This document shows positions 7,909 through 17,816 of a DNA stretch of 64,000 nucleotides, piece after piece; the stretch's first letter is position 1, and every line of letters begins with the position of its first letter. The position numbers and the translations under genes were made by a program. A model generated the notes under the pieces. The model was given only the letters and a program-made list of their open reading frames with translations, was not told the DNA's origin and did not search any database. Source of the stretch: JAXMAR01 sp046350295 (GTDB lineage: Bacteria; Planctomycetota; Planctomycetia; Gemmatales; Gemmataceae); assembly GCA_046350295.1 (NCBI GenBank), contig JAXMAR010000010.1, positions 1-64,000 of the forward strand, read 5' to 3'.

Positions 7909-10900
7909 AGCCCTAGCCCTTTCTTTCTAGCCAACACGCCCTCGACCCATCGGCGTTCGTCGGTGCCTTGTGGGTAGAGCGCCGCCAGAGATTGGGCCAA
8001 TTTCCAGAACCGTGCATCTTTGCCAACACCCTCCTCGACCAGGAATCGTTTCAGAAGTTCACCGCGCTGGGCGCCGAAGAGGATCATCGCCTGGTGCAAA
8101 CGGTCGAGGATCGTCGCGCCGGGCGGTAGCCCATTTAGTTCCTGCGAACCGGCTTCAGTTTCCTCAGCTACCTCAAGGTCGTCGAACAAGGATGCCTGCC
8201 TCACTGTTTTCTTCGACTTCTTTCTCGCTGCTGGCCCCGCTTCCGAATCCTTGCCGAATAAGTGCTTCACACGCTCCGCGACAGCCAACAAGCGAGCCTT
8301 CGCGCCCGTCACTTCGACGATGGCTTCGCTGCGTTCGAGGTCGATCCCCAGTCCCTGAGCAATCTTTCGTGCTGCGTCATACTCCAACGTGAAACCACTC
8401 GTGGTTGCACCCCTGCCCTCTTCCTGATCCTCGGTATCTTCTTCGCCTACGTTGGCATCATCGACTGGCTTGCCATTGGTAGTCGGCGCCCCGCCGCCTA
8501 AGGTCCAAAGCCACATTGCTGTGAGACGCGCTTCTGGTTCAAGTCCAGAGGCATCCGCGTCGCGGAAAATGGTGGAAAGGGCTTCCTTCGAAACAGCCGC
8601 CCAGACGTGTTCCAAGTACTCCTTCAGCGCAACTGGAGCACCGTTGGCCTTCTCCACGCGAGAGTAGCGGGAGAAAATCTCGAGTGCAGGTCCGAGGCAG
8701 GCGAAGATCGCATCTGCGCCAACAACCCCTTCGCTCGCAAGGCGCGGCATCCATTCGTGCATACGCGCTGGAAGTTCCGAGAGAACGTCCCGCCAGTCAC
8801 CCACTTCGTTACAAGTGCGCGGGCGGCATACAAGGTGAACAGATGATGCAAGCGCCGCGGAACCCATCGCACGAAGCCGTCCCCCTCTTTCAGTGTCGAT
8901 GGGCCATGATCCAGTGACCACCCATTTCGACTCTATAAGGGCAGAAAGCAACGTCTCCCAGCCAACGGTACTTTTGTGGGCGAATACGACAACACCGATG
9001 CCATTATGGGAACAGATCCGATGTCCCTCCGCGAAAGCAGCTCGCATCTCCCTCTCGTAAAATGCGGCATCCTTGTGAGGGTATCGGACGGGATCCCAAC
9101 CACTCATTTCACAGATCTCATCCTCTTTCGGAGCGAGAGGGGTTGAGAAGAGACTTGGATGGCTTTCGGCGAGGGACGCTTTGAACCAGGGGTAGAAAAA
9201 ATCCGACAAATCCGCATATGGGACAGCGTTATAATACGGTGGGTCAGTGCAGTAAAGTTGAGCAACATCATCCGGCATTAGATGGCGCTGCGCTGGGCTG
9301 CGCTCAACCGTGCCTGCACGACACGCGCTTACGGCCTCATGTTCTATGAACTCGGCGATGTACTCATAACTCCGCTCCCAAGAGCCGCTCATATCACCAA
9401 ACGGAGTGCCTTCCACCCAATCAAAAATCATTCCTAACGCTTGCCTGCCAAACGTGTGACCAATCTTTTCCCCGACCGTAATCCACGCGCAGAGAGTGCT
9501 TCGAAAATCGAGGTATTTGCCAAGTGCGAGGTGCAAGACCACCACCACGGCGGTCCTAAGGCCCTTGTCAGGTCCCGCTTGAAGGGTATCGTTCAGTGAT
9601 TTCACCGTCTTCTGCAACGCGCGAGCCGTCAGAAGTTGCCGAAGCGAAAAAAGGAGATCCCATCTTGTGATTCCATAGATCGGTGCATTAAAGACACCGC
9701 TCATCAATGGAAGAGGCAAAGGGTCGATCAGGTCCTCTCGCCGATGTTGTTCCCGAAGGCTCCTCACCACCTCCTCGTCAGCATTTGTGGGCAATCGATA
9801 GGTTTTCTCTGTGCTATCACGAAGGACGACGGCCAAAAGACGACTTGTATCTGCGCCACCGTGTGCGGCAACCAACTGCGATCGTACAGATTTCACTGGC
9901 GTCGTGTAGCCGCAACAAGGACAGGTTGCGGAACCACGTTTCACCGTGCCCTCGCCGATATCCTTAGCCTTGGCGTCGTTGATGATTTCGAAGTGTAAAC
10001 GCTTATCACTCGTGTTCGGAATGAGCTTCAAGCCAACTGACTTGTTCCCTTTCTTCGCCAGCCAAAGCGAGCGGATGAGTGGCACTTCCGCACCGCATCC
10101 TGCGCCTTCGCAGCGAATGGTCCTCGCCCACAAATACGCAATAGGCGGAGCAGGGTGCTGGCCCTTAGGGTAAAATTCAGCCAATTCCCGTTCCGTTTGG
10201 CCCTTGACCCACTGCCCCCATTTCCGCACCTCATTAGCTAGTTGCTTGCCGTACTTTGGAATGTACTCCAGTACTACTTTGTTTAGCAGAACGGCAATGG
10301 GGTTCAGATCGCTAGCAAAGGCATCGGCCCCCACCCGGAGTGCTTCCAGGGGAATGCTGCCACCGCCGGCAAATGGGTCCACAACCAGTGGCCGGGTATT
10401 GGGCGCGCCGCCAAGCGATTCGTGAGCTGCTTGCGTGAGCGCGCGACTTGTCTCCAAGTAGGCCGGAATGGTCGAATTGTCCCAGTTGGCGAAGTCGGCG
10501 ATGAAATCGAGCAGGGCAAATCGCAGGATATTCTGGTGGGACGGATCTTTAGGGTCGAATGGGGGATTGTTTTTGGCAAAGACTTCCCACCGCGCGCGGC
10601 TCTCTACTGACAGGGAGTCTTGCAGTTGCCGTTTCTCCTCGGAGATACGTTCGGGGTTTACACGTTTGGCAAACCCTATCAACAGCTTGGCCGCAGTATC
10701 ACGGAATGCTTGCGGACAATGTTGATCAGCTGGATCAGGCCAGAGAGCTGCACAGATGACTGCGCGACAGGCCGCAAGTGGGCGCCGCGCCCACCAGATG
10801 TGCAGCGTGGAAATGTGACCATGTCGGATCGACTTCTCGCGCGCAGCTTGTGTAGATATCCGCCTAATCGGCAAGTCAACTTCGATTAGCCGCGTCACTC

Positions 10901-10928
10901 TCAGCTGTGAAGACAAAGCATGCGTCAT
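7905..10928 (-). CDS. DUF1156 adenine-type DNA methyltransferase
   Basis: A 1007-residue protein. The N-terminus carries the DUF1156 signature (VDLPIRRIS, then GHISTLHIWWARRPLA). The AdoMet-binding motif DPFAGGGS is at residues 184-191, followed by an acidic strand SDLNP, and the catalytic motif DPPYYN is at 562-567. Between them are Cys pairs (C273/C278 and CPCC at 336-339) that may bind zinc. This is the order of large DNA N6-adenine (or N4-cytosine) methyltransferases found in defence loci with DUF499 ATPases. It presumably marks host DNA as self. ATG 10928 has GGAG 11 nt upstream; a TTG at 10946 is also possible. The 3' end overlaps the next gene as ATGA. Confidence 0.9.
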   Translation of the reverse strand: MTHALSSQLRVTRLIEVDLPIRRISTQAAREKSIRHGHISTLHIWWARRPLAACRAVICAALWPDPADQHCPQAFRDTAAKLLIGFAKRVNPERISEEKRQLQDSLSVESRARWEVFAKNNPPFDPKDPSHQNILRFALLDFIADFANWDNSTIPAYLETSRALTQAAHESLGGAPNTRPLVVDPFAGGGSIPLEALRVGADAFASDLNPIAVLLNKVVLEYIPKYGKQLANEVRKWGQWVKGQTERELAEFYPKGQHPAPPIAYLWARTIRCEGAGCGAEVPLIRSLWLAKKGNKSVGLKLIPNTSDKRLHFEIINDAKAKDIGEGTVKRGSATCPCCGYTTPVKSVRSQLVAAHGGADTSRLLAVVLRDSTEKTYRLPTNADEEVVRSLREQHRREDLIDPLPLPLMSGVFNAPIYGITRWDLLFSLRQLLTARALQKTVKSLNDTLQAGPDKGLRTAVVVVLHLALGKYLDFRSTLCAWITVGEKIGHTFGRQALGMIFDWVEGTPFGDMSGSWERSYEYIAEFIEHEAVSACRAGTVERSPAQRHLMPDDVAQLYCTDPPYYNAVPYADLSDFFYPWFKASLAESHPSLFSTPLAPKEDEICEMSGWDPVRYPHKDAAFYEREMRAAFAEGHRICSHNGIGVVVFAHKSTVGWETLLSALIESKWVVTGSWPIDTERGGRLRAMGSAALASSVHLVCRPRTCNEVGDWRDVLSELPARMHEWMPRLASEGVVGADAIFACLGPALEIFSRYSRVEKANGAPVALKEYLEHVWAAVSKEALSTIFRDADASGLEPEARLTAMWLWTLGGGAPTTNGKPVDDANVGEEDTEDQEEGRGATTSGFTLEYDAARKIAQGLGIDLERSEAIVEVTGAKARLLAVAERVKHLFGKDSEAGPAARKKSKKTVRQASLFDDLEVAEETEAGSQELNGLPPGATILDRLHQAMILFGAQRGELLKRFLVEEGVGKDARFWKLAQSLAALYPQGTDERRWVEGVLARKKGLGL

Positions 10929-10947
10929 TTGCGTAAATAGCTCCAAG

Positions 10948-12093
10948 CTAGCAAGTTACTCGCCATCCGGACGGTATCCTTTGGATCTGACCGGTCGATT
11001 GTAGCTGACACGGATCTTGGAATAGCTCGATGCGCGGACGGTTGGCCCGAACCTGAAAAACACGATAAATGAAGTAGCATGCCCCGAATTGCAATGCCGT
11101 CTGCCATTCCTTGTCACTCATCTCGAACGTCCGACCCAACCCCACGGTCGCCTTTACTTCAATCAAGCGATCCGCACCTGTATTCTCGAATGACTTGATG
11201 TCATATCCTTCTCCTACCGACTGCTGGCTTATCCACTGAATGTTGCTTGCCAGATTCGGCCACGAACTGAGTCGTGTCTTCTCGAAGTCCAACACGAATT
11301 GCTCCCCGAGTAGACCGTTTTCTTCACATTGCCTCTTTATCGCGGCAAATTCCTCAGCGGTTACTCGCCTGCGACTTGGCGGTGGCTGCTCGCCGCTCTC
11401 GAATTCGGCGATCAACTGGTTTCCCGGCCTGCGGCGAGCTGGAGCATTATTTGCAAAGTCGAGGATCAAAACGTCCCCGTCCGCTGCATCATCGGGGACT
11501 GATAAAGGCACTGTAGGTCCGGCCCCGGAAGGGCGCGAAAACGGTCCCATGCCCGTGTAGGCGCCAGCATGAATTTCGTCGAGGTTGAACAGATACTCAA
11601 CGAAACGGTTTGCTTCGAAGAAGGCATGATATTCTGTACCCCCAAACAACTGAGAGGAGTACGGTAAGACGAGTAGACGATCCGGTGTAGTCCAAACAAG
11701 CCCGCTCGCACTGAAGAACGTTGATGCGTTGGATGTCGGTCCGCCATGCCAAAGGCGCCGAGGATCGACGCCAACATATGTGCCACGAGTTCGCTCGTAA
11801 CCGATGACAACATCTCGAAAGACTGGGTCCGGCTGTAAACCGCGCGCGTAAGTGGTGGTTATCTCGATTCGGCGCTCATGTGGACGTCCTCTCGCCGAGT
11901 CGGTTACGGAAAAAAACGACAGCCGCACCGCCAGCTCTCTTCTGCCCAGCCGCAATATCATCTTCTGTCTGTTCTGAGCGAGACGACCGTTCCGGGGCGC
12001 TCGCCGGAGTACCCAGCCGTGGTTACAAAGTTCTTGTGCCAGCTGAAGGAGGCGGCTTGTCCCAGGAGCGGTAACGTCAACTGGCATATTCAT
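10948..12093 (-). CDS. DUF3883 domain protein
   Basis: The C-terminal 110 residues match the DUF3883 pattern: GLLGEQFVLDFEK, then VGEGYDIKSFE, LIEVKATVGLG and FEMSDKEWQTA, ending in a strand with YFIYRVF. DUF3883 has a PD-(D/E)XK-like core (D..IEVKxT) and is frequent in restriction and defence operons. The N-terminal 250 residues are not recognised. Two ATGs (12093 and 12087) follow a GGAG site; a TTG at 12138 overlapping the helicase stop is the alternative start. It sits between the helicase and methyltransferase genes in one operon. A second DUF3883-type domain is fused to the upstream helicase, so the system carries two. Nuclease activity is inferred. Confidence 0.85.
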   Translation of the reverse strand: MNMPVDVTAPGTSRLLQLAQELCNHGWVLRRAPRNGRLAQNRQKMILRLGRRELAVRLSFFSVTDSARGRPHERRIEITTTYARGLQPDPVFRDVVIGYERTRGTYVGVDPRRLWHGGPTSNASTFFSASGLVWTTPDRLLVLPYSSQLFGGTEYHAFFEANRFVEYLFNLDEIHAGAYTGMGPFSRPSGAGPTVPLSVPDDAADGDVLILDFANNAPARRRPGNQLIAEFESGEQPPPSRRRVTAEEFAAIKRQCEENGLLGEQFVLDFEKTRLSSWPNLASNIQWISQQSVGEGYDIKSFENTGADRLIEVKATVGLGRTFEMSDKEWQTALQFGACYFIYRVFQVRANRPRIELFQDPCQLQSTGQIQRIPSGWRVTC

Positions 12094-12134
12094 AACTCCG
12101 AAATCCGACAGGGGCGGAGTCCCGTTGTTTAGTT

Positions 12135-15100
12135 TCAAGCACGACCCGCTGCTACCAGAGTCCCAGGATCAATCTTGTAATGCTCCACGGTCATTACAGG
12201 CTTCCATCCAAGTTTCGTGGGATCTTGGACCGCGTGTAGCTCCGGTGTCCCAGCGCAATTGAAAACGGTATAGAGCCAATAATCGCCCTTGAGTCGCTGA
12301 GCAGTCCGGTACTCGTTTTCGCTCAGGGCGACGACGCCGACGCCAGCGCGGCCCTTCACCTCGATGAAGCGAACTTCGATAAAGGTCTTCGGGTCTTCGG
12401 GGTGCGGGCGCCGGCTGATCAAGTCGAACCCGCGGTTCTCGGATTCGACGCTTTCCACGACCCAGCCACGAGATTCCTCGTAGCGGGTGGCCTCGGCGAC
12501 GGCGATCCGTTCGATTTCAGGATCGGAAATCATCGGGGCAAGCTGGGGGCTGGCCCGCTCGGGGTGGGGCAGCACTTCCGCGCGGCCGATAAGCGTGATG
12601 TCGGCGATGGAGCAGTGGCGTTCCAGCTCCAGCTCTCGCTGCCGGGTTTCGCGCCGGGAGTTCAAATCGTCCAAATGCTGCTCTGCCTGAGCAATGAGGC
12701 CATCGAGGCCGGCCACGGTCTGCCCCGCGACCTGGCGATTTAGAAACTCGCCGAGCTGAAGTTGCTGGCGGTCGATAAGGGCATTGAGGCTGATGTCCAC
12801 GTGCCGTTCGACTCGTTCGACTTCATGGACACGAGATTCCGAGGACCGAGCGGCCCACGGCTTCAGCGCTCGCTCATAGAGGAACCGTTCAACGATTTGG
12901 CGGCCCGGCAACGGCAGTCCGCTGGCCAGAGGCGTTCCGACTGGTGCCGGTGTAATGTCGTGAAGAATCGTCGGTTCATGCAGCGTCATGGCCCCGGCTG
13001 CTGAGGTTTCAACCACAAACAGCCGTCGATGTAGAGTGTTCCCCCGCCCATCCTTGATCGACGCGGCGAAAACGTCCAATACGGCGGGACTATCACGATG
13101 CAGGTCGAAGAAAACAGCGCCACGCCGCAAATGATCATCGACGCGTGCGAGGATGTCTGAACGCACCGCCTCAAACAGCGGATGGCCAGGCGTGACCCAC
13201 TCCAGCGTCGGGTCCGTCGGGACGACGGCCTTATCGAAAGCGATCTTTCCGTAGTCGCGCCCGAGCCGACCAAACTTGCCTTCCTGCCGGTCGCCGATGG
13301 GAATCAGGTTCCGCGGCACCTTTCCGATCCGATAAATATGACTTGTCGGACTCGTGGCCTTTGGCTGAACGCCGCATTCCGGGGCGGCGCCAACAAAGAA
13401 CTGCTCGATAACCTCCGGGACGAGCCGCCGTTCCTTCGCCTCGGCTGATTTACCGACAATCGCAGACAGGTTGAGTTCCTTCTTGGCCAGGCCTTCCAGT
13501 GCGCTTTCGGTGATGGCCCTGAAGCGGTCTGGGCTAACGTCCTTGACGATGCGATCCTGAATCTTGTGCTCGTCGGTCACGCGGGCGTACATGTCGCGGA
13601 ACAACTTTTCCAGCAACGCTCCAGGGAACACCTCGCCAACCACGTCAAAGACCTGGTCGGTGCCCAACTCGCGGCGAATCTCCCGCAACCGATCGAGCAG
13701 CTTCTGCAACACCCGCCCTTCGCGAGTGTTCTGCGCCACGAAATTGATTACCAGGCAGTCGTGTTCCTGGCCGTAGCGATGAATTCGGCCGACTCGCTGC
13801 TCCAGACGGACAGGGTTCCACGGGATGTCGAAGTTAATCATCAACCAGCAAAACTGAAGGTTGATACCTTCGCCGGCGGCTTCCGTCGCGACCAGGACCT
13901 GGGCGGATTCCTTGAATTCCCGTTCGGCATGGATGCGTGAGCCGGGTGTATCGCGGTCGCCGATCTTCATCCCGCCGTGAATCTGCGTGAGCGTCAGGCC
14001 CCATTCGCGGAGCTTGCCAAGTGGGCGACCATCGCGGCCATCGGCGGCGAGATAATCGAGGGTGTCCTTGTGCTCGGTGAAGACAAGCAGCCGCATGTTC
14101 GGGTTGCTGAACAGTCCTTGCTCGTTCAGCACGGCCCGCAGCTTGATCAACTTCGATTGCACATCGCGGCACTCCAGCCCCTTCGCCTGGTCGATAAGTC
14201 GGTTAAGCCGGCCGATTTCCTCCCGAAGCACGGCCGGATCGACGGACAGCACTTCGCCCTCCAACTGGCCAATGATCCGCTGCTGTTCTTCTTCCGTCAG
14301 ATCATCGAAATCCTCTGGGACGCGCCGCTCAATCTGCTGCTGCCGGTACGCTTCGGGATCTTCGAGGATTTTTTCGCGGCGGTCGCGCATACGTTCCAGG
14401 CTTCGCCGCACCGCATACACTGACGAGGCCATCCGGCGTTGCAGCAACGCCATCGTGAATCCGACGGCGCGGCCACGTGCAGAAGCATCGTTGGCCGCGG
14501 CCATTGACTGGTCCTCGACGTACCGTGTCAGTTCGTCGTAAAAGTCGAGTTCGTCGCCATCCAGGTCAAATGCCGCCGTCCGGACTTCACGCTTCGTGAA
14601 GAGCTTGCGCACCTCGCCGGTGTCAGGATGCGGGAAGGTGACGAGCGCTTCCTTGGTCCGCCGCAAGTAGAACGGCGCTTCGTGCTCGCGCATCGCATGC
14701 TGAAGGCTCTTGATGCTGCCGTAAACGTCGGGATCGAGCAGCGCCAGGAACCGGCGGAAATGGTCCTGGTCCCCCTTGTGGGGCGTTGCCGTCATCAGCA
14801 GGTAGTGATCGGTCATCCGCGACAGCGCTTCGCCGAGCCGGTAGGCGTAGGTCTTGCGATCTTCACCAGGGGCGCTCATCTTGTGGGCCTCGTCCACGAT
14901 AACGAGGTCCCAGCGCGACCGGAGCAGGCTCTCGCGGGCGTCTTCAATAAGCGAGACCCAGGACACGGACGTGATGACCTGATCGCGTTCCTGCCACGGG
15001 TTCTGCCCGTAGTTGGCCCGCAGCACGTCGCCACGGATAATGTCGAACTTTTCGCGGAACTTGTCGGCCAGTTCCCGCTGCCACTGGAAGGTCAGGTTCG

Positions 15101-15491
15101 CCGGCGTCACAATCAACGTGCGCCGGATCAGGCCGCGAGCCTTCAATTCCTTGAGCAGCAGGCCGGCCATGATCGTCTTTCCGGCGCCAGGATCGTCGGC
15201 GAGCAGGAACCGGATGCGCGGAAGCCTCAAGAAGTAGTCGTAAACGGCTTCGAGCTGGTGCGGGAGTGGATCGACGCGAGCGATGGAGAGGGAAAAGAAC
15301 GGGTCGTACTCGTAGGCCAACCCGAGGCGGTGGGCCTCGACGCCGAGCCGGAACAGGCGGGCGTCGCCATCGAATGGTTCCTGATCGGCAGAGATCGTGA
15401 GCCTGGCCAGCTGCTCCGGCGTAAGAACCGGGTCATGGGTCAGACCCGTCTGCAGTCCTCGCCCGATGATCTTGACCGAATCTCCGAGCAA
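12135..15491 (-). CDS. SNF2-family helicase with C-terminal DUF3883 domain
   Basis: A 1118-residue Superfamily 2 helicase. Walker A is DDPGAGKT at residues 99-106, motif II DEAH at 200-203, motif III LLMTATPHKG, and the C-terminal lobe has NFDIPWNPVRLEQRVGRIHR, the SNF2/RapA-type motif V-VI. After a long coiled linker, the last 110 residues form a DUF3883-like domain (SRGWVVESVESENRGFDLI, then FIEVKGRAGVG). Family members translocate on double-stranded DNA and are core parts of DISARM-like and related defence systems. The start is a TTG at 15491; no in-frame ATG is near. It is the first gene of the five-gene minus-strand operon, divergent from parA with a 395-bp gap. Confidence 0.9.
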   Translation of the reverse strand: MLGDSVKIIGRGLQTGLTHDPVLTPEQLARLTISADQEPFDGDARLFRLGVEAHRLGLAYEYDPFFSLSIARVDPLPHQLEAVYDYFLRLPRIRFLLADDPGAGKTIMAGLLLKELKARGLIRRTLIVTPANLTFQWQRELADKFREKFDIIRGDVLRANYGQNPWQERDQVITSVSWVSLIEDARESLLRSRWDLVIVDEAHKMSAPGEDRKTYAYRLGEALSRMTDHYLLMTATPHKGDQDHFRRFLALLDPDVYGSIKSLQHAMREHEAPFYLRRTKEALVTFPHPDTGEVRKLFTKREVRTAAFDLDGDELDFYDELTRYVEDQSMAAANDASARGRAVGFTMALLQRRMASSVYAVRRSLERMRDRREKILEDPEAYRQQQIERRVPEDFDDLTEEEQQRIIGQLEGEVLSVDPAVLREEIGRLNRLIDQAKGLECRDVQSKLIKLRAVLNEQGLFSNPNMRLLVFTEHKDTLDYLAADGRDGRPLGKLREWGLTLTQIHGGMKIGDRDTPGSRIHAEREFKESAQVLVATEAAGEGINLQFCWLMINFDIPWNPVRLEQRVGRIHRYGQEHDCLVINFVAQNTREGRVLQKLLDRLREIRRELGTDQVFDVVGEVFPGALLEKLFRDMYARVTDEHKIQDRIVKDVSPDRFRAITESALEGLAKKELNLSAIVGKSAEAKERRLVPEVIEQFFVGAAPECGVQPKATSPTSHIYRIGKVPRNLIPIGDRQEGKFGRLGRDYGKIAFDKAVVPTDPTLEWVTPGHPLFEAVRSDILARVDDHLRRGAVFFDLHRDSPAVLDVFAASIKDGRGNTLHRRLFVVETSAAGAMTLHEPTILHDITPAPVGTPLASGLPLPGRQIVERFLYERALKPWAARSSESRVHEVERVERHVDISLNALIDRQQLQLGEFLNRQVAGQTVAGLDGLIAQAEQHLDDLNSRRETRQRELELERHCSIADITLIGRAEVLPHPERASPQLAPMISDPEIERIAVAEATRYEESRGWVVESVESENRGFDLISRRPHPEDPKTFIEVRFIEVKGRAGVGVVALSENEYRTAQRLKGDYWLYTVFNCAGTPELHAVQDPTKLGWKPVMTVEHYKIDPGTLVAAGRA

Positions 15492-15886
15492 CGATTGCGA
15501 GCACCTCTACCGGCTCAGGCAAGGTGGGGCCACGAACGATACTTCCGGCACGTAAGGACGACGGTGGCGACATCGGGATCGCCCAGCTTGGTTACAGGTT
15601 CGCTCATTGCAGGCCAGCACAACACCGCCCGTAAAGTCGGACATCCAGAGATTTTACTGCTGCCGAGGCCTGAAAGACAGGTCAGCAGCAACCATTGCCG
15701 AAATTCACCATGCAGGCCGTTGCGGCGCCACCCGTTGCATACCATCGGCCATTCGGTTTCCGTCAATACCCAACTGAATGCGAATTTCGCGGGCGAAATT
15801 CACGCGTGGTTCCCTTGCATGACTGCCCTTTTGTCGTCTGGTGCGCAGCAGACCTTCGCTCTGCTGGTATACTTGCACCCAACATT
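15492..15886. promoter_or_regulatory. Divergent intergenic region between helicase and parA
   Basis: No gene is visible. It must hold the promoters for the minus-strand defence operon and the plus-strand parAB operon. It contains a 20-bp palindrome at 15782-15801 (separate entry) and a TATACT -10-like box at 15868-15873. That box is only 13 nt before the chosen parA ATG, so the parA message could be nearly leaderless, which fits the absence of a Shine-Dalgarno site there. No convincing -35 box was found for either direction. Confidence 0.4.
15782..15801. repeat. Palindrome, candidate parS centromere site 1
   Basis: The arms GAATTTCGC and GCGAAATTC are perfect inverted repeats around a GG centre. 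The 16-bp core (15784-15799) is the exact reverse complement of the palindrome at 17816-17831 just past parB. A matching pair flanking parAB is what ParB-binding sites look like, though it is not the canonical chromosomal parS sequence. It may also act as a ParA/ParB autoregulatory operator. Confidence 0.6.
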
Positions 15887-16927
15887 ATGCCGACCCCGAC
15901 AACCACTTCGGGCCATGACAACACCACCCAGCAGGCGACGAATGAGCCCCGTCGTTCGCTGCTTGACCGAATCGTCCAGGAAGTCCTTCGCAAGCTCCGC
16001 AACAAGCCCGCACACCAGCTGCAAGAATTGGCAGCCGCACCGTCGCTGGCAGTAATTTCAAGGCCCAAGCCGAAGCCCCGGACGCATCGGCAAGCGGATC
16101 GATTCGTGCCGCCGCCTTCCCGCCCAGTCGGCGGCAGGGGCCGGCCGCTCATGCGTATCGCCATCGTCAATCACAAGGGCGGTGTCGGCAAAACCTCGAC
16201 GGCCATCAACCTGAGTGCCGCTCTCGCTGAAATGAACTACAACGTGCTCGTGTTCGATTGCGATAGCCAGGGCGACCTGTCTGCTGTCTACGCACCAGGT
16301 GCGGACCAGCAACCGCGATCCATCGCCAACCTTTTCGATGGCACAGCGTCTGTTGACCAGCTGATCCGGACTACTCAGTACAAGAACATCTCGCTGGTCA
16401 CGGCCGATGAACGGCTCAATGTCGTCGATAAGACGCACGGCTTCGAGAACGACCCGGCCGCAACGTGCCTTGCCGACGCGGTGGCCACTGTCCAAGACCG
16501 GTACGACTACGTGCTTTTCGACTGCCCGCCACGGCCGCACCTGTCGGCGTTCGCCGCACTCTGTGCCGCCAGTCACGTGGTCATCCCCTGCGAGCCATCA
16601 CAATTCTCCGTCCGCAGCATGGTGCGCCTCATGGAGGAGATCGATCTGGCCCGGCGAAAGTTCAATCCGCAGTTGGAGCTGCTCGGCTACTTCCTCTCGA
16701 AAGTCGCGAACCGCTCACGGACCCAGCAGGTTTACCGGCAGATGTTGGCCGACGCATTTGGCGACAAGATGGTCATGAAAACCGCGATTCCGGTCATGGC
16801 CACCTTCGAGGCGGCGGTCAACGTCGGCAGGCCGGTGGTCCATTTCCGGCCCAAATCCCAGGCATCTGCTGTCATTCGCCGCTTCGCACTTGAACTCATT
16901 TCCGTGCCCCATGCCCAGCACCACTGA
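15887..16927 (+). CDS. parA: ParA-family partition ATPase
   Basis: A 346-residue protein. After an unusual 88-residue basic, proline-rich N-terminus comes the deviant Walker A motif KGGVGKTST at residues 97-105 (context MRIAIVNHKGGVGKT), a Walker A' segment VLFDCDSQGDLS, and VLFDCPP as Walker B. These are typical of ParA/Soj plasmid partition ATPases, which form DNA-bound gradients and position ParB-centromere complexes. ATG 15887 is the most upstream in-frame ATG after the palindrome; ATG 16151 would give a classic short ParA with no tail. Its 3' end overlaps parB by 17 bp, so the two form an operon. The extended N-terminus could carry DNA-binding activity as in type Ia ParA, but no clear HTH is seen. 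Confidence 0.92.
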   Translation: MPTPTTTSGHDNTTQQATNEPRRSLLDRIVQEVLRKLRNKPAHQLQELAAAPSLAVISRPKPKPRTHRQADRFVPPPSRPVGGRGRPLMRIAIVNHKGGVGKTSTAINLSAALAEMNYNVLVFDCDSQGDLSAVYAPGADQQPRSIANLFDGTASVDQLIRTTQYKNISLVTADERLNVVDKTHGFENDPAATCLADAVATVQDRYDYVLFDCPPRPHLSAFAALCAASHVVIPCEPSQFSVRSMVRLMEEIDLARRKFNPQLELLGYFLSKVANRSRTQQVYRQMLADAFGDKMVMKTAIPVMATFEAAVNVGRPVVHFRPKSQASAVIRRFALELISVPHAQHH

Positions 16928-17816
16928 CGCACAGGCCAGAGCGACATTCCAGGACGCCATCCGCCGGCCCAAGATGGCCCCGGCACAGCCAATGCCCACT
17001 CATGGCCCTCTGGCCGGACGCAAGCCGGATCCTAGCCGCTTCCTGCTCCCCATTCACCGCATTCGCCCCGACCCCAGTCAGGTGCGAACTCAGAACAAGA
17101 CCGCCCAGGACGAGCAGGTCCGTCAACTGGCCGAGAGTCTGAAGGCCATCGGCTTCGAGAACCCGCTCACCGTACGCTACCTCGAAGACGAGGATATCTA
17201 CCAGATCGCCGCGGGCGAGCGCCGCTTTGCCGCGGCCAAGCTCGCTGGGTTTACCGATGTGCCAGTGACAATCAGCGATGCCGACGAGGCAGCCGCCCGC
17301 AGACTTCAACTGCACGAGAACATCCACCGCGCGGACCTGACGCCGCTGGAACTGGCAAATGCTCTCCATGCCTTAATCAGCAACGGAGACACGCCCGAAA
17401 CCTTGGCCGCCCTTCTCTGCAAGAGCCCAGCCTACGTACAGAAGGCGCTCACCATTGCCCGGCGGCTTTCACCGACCGCCAAAGCCATCGCCAAGGACGA
17501 ACCCGACCGCTTTAACAGTATGGACATGCTCTACGAAGTCGCCCAGACGCCGACCGAGCACCATGAACGACTGCTCGCTCGCATTCGTCAAGACGGCCTC
17601 ACTCGTGACGAAGTGCGTCAAGTCGCAGCGCCGCTCAAGGAAATTGCCAAAGTTGAACGTGGCTCGACACGCGGCCGAAAGGCGAAGCCACGGCTTCACA
17701 CGCGCACGATCCGCGTCGAGACCGGAGCGACGGTTACGATCTCCTTTCGGCAGGACAATGTCACCGACGCGGACGTGCGCACAGCCCTGCAGCAGGCCCT
17801 CGATTCGATTGAGTGA
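16911..17816 (+). CDS. parB: ParB/RepB/Spo0J-family partition protein
   Basis: A 301-residue protein with the ParB N-terminal CTPase fold: an IHRIRPDPSQVR start, the GERRF motif (YQIAAGERRFAAAKL), and ENIHRADLTPLE, followed by a helix-turn-helix region (PETLAALLCKSPAYVQKAL). It lacks a clear leucine zipper; a basic linker (RGSTRGRKAKPR) and a small C-terminal domain end it. Known ParBs load on parS and slide as CTP clamps while stimulating ParA. ATG 16911 overlaps the parA end. The first candidate parS shares its final A base, and iterons begin 30 bp further on, so partition and origin are contiguous. Confidence 0.92.
   Translation: MPSTTDAQARATFQDAIRRPKMAPAQPMPTHGPLAGRKPDPSRFLLPIHRIRPDPSQVRTQNKTAQDEQVRQLAESLKAIGFENPLTVRYLEDEDIYQIAAGERRFAAAKLAGFTDVPVTISDADEAAARRLQLHENIHRADLTPLELANALHALISNGDTPETLAALLCKSPAYVQKALTIARRLSPTAKAIAKDEPDRFNSMDMLYEVAQTPTEHHERLLARIRQDGLTRDEVRQVAAPLKEIAKVERGSTRGRKAKPRLHTRTIRVETGATVTISFRQDNVTDADVRTALQQALDSIE

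Noticed and set aside
15641..15780. Possible promoter for the helicase operon (TTGACG and TATGCA on the minus strand)
   Set aside because: The spacing is about 19 bp and the -10 match is poor, so it was not listed as a promoter.
14628..16055. 475-codon plus-strand frame across the helicase start and the parA promoter region
   Set aside because: It runs opposite the helicase and across the divergent control region; no domain is visible.
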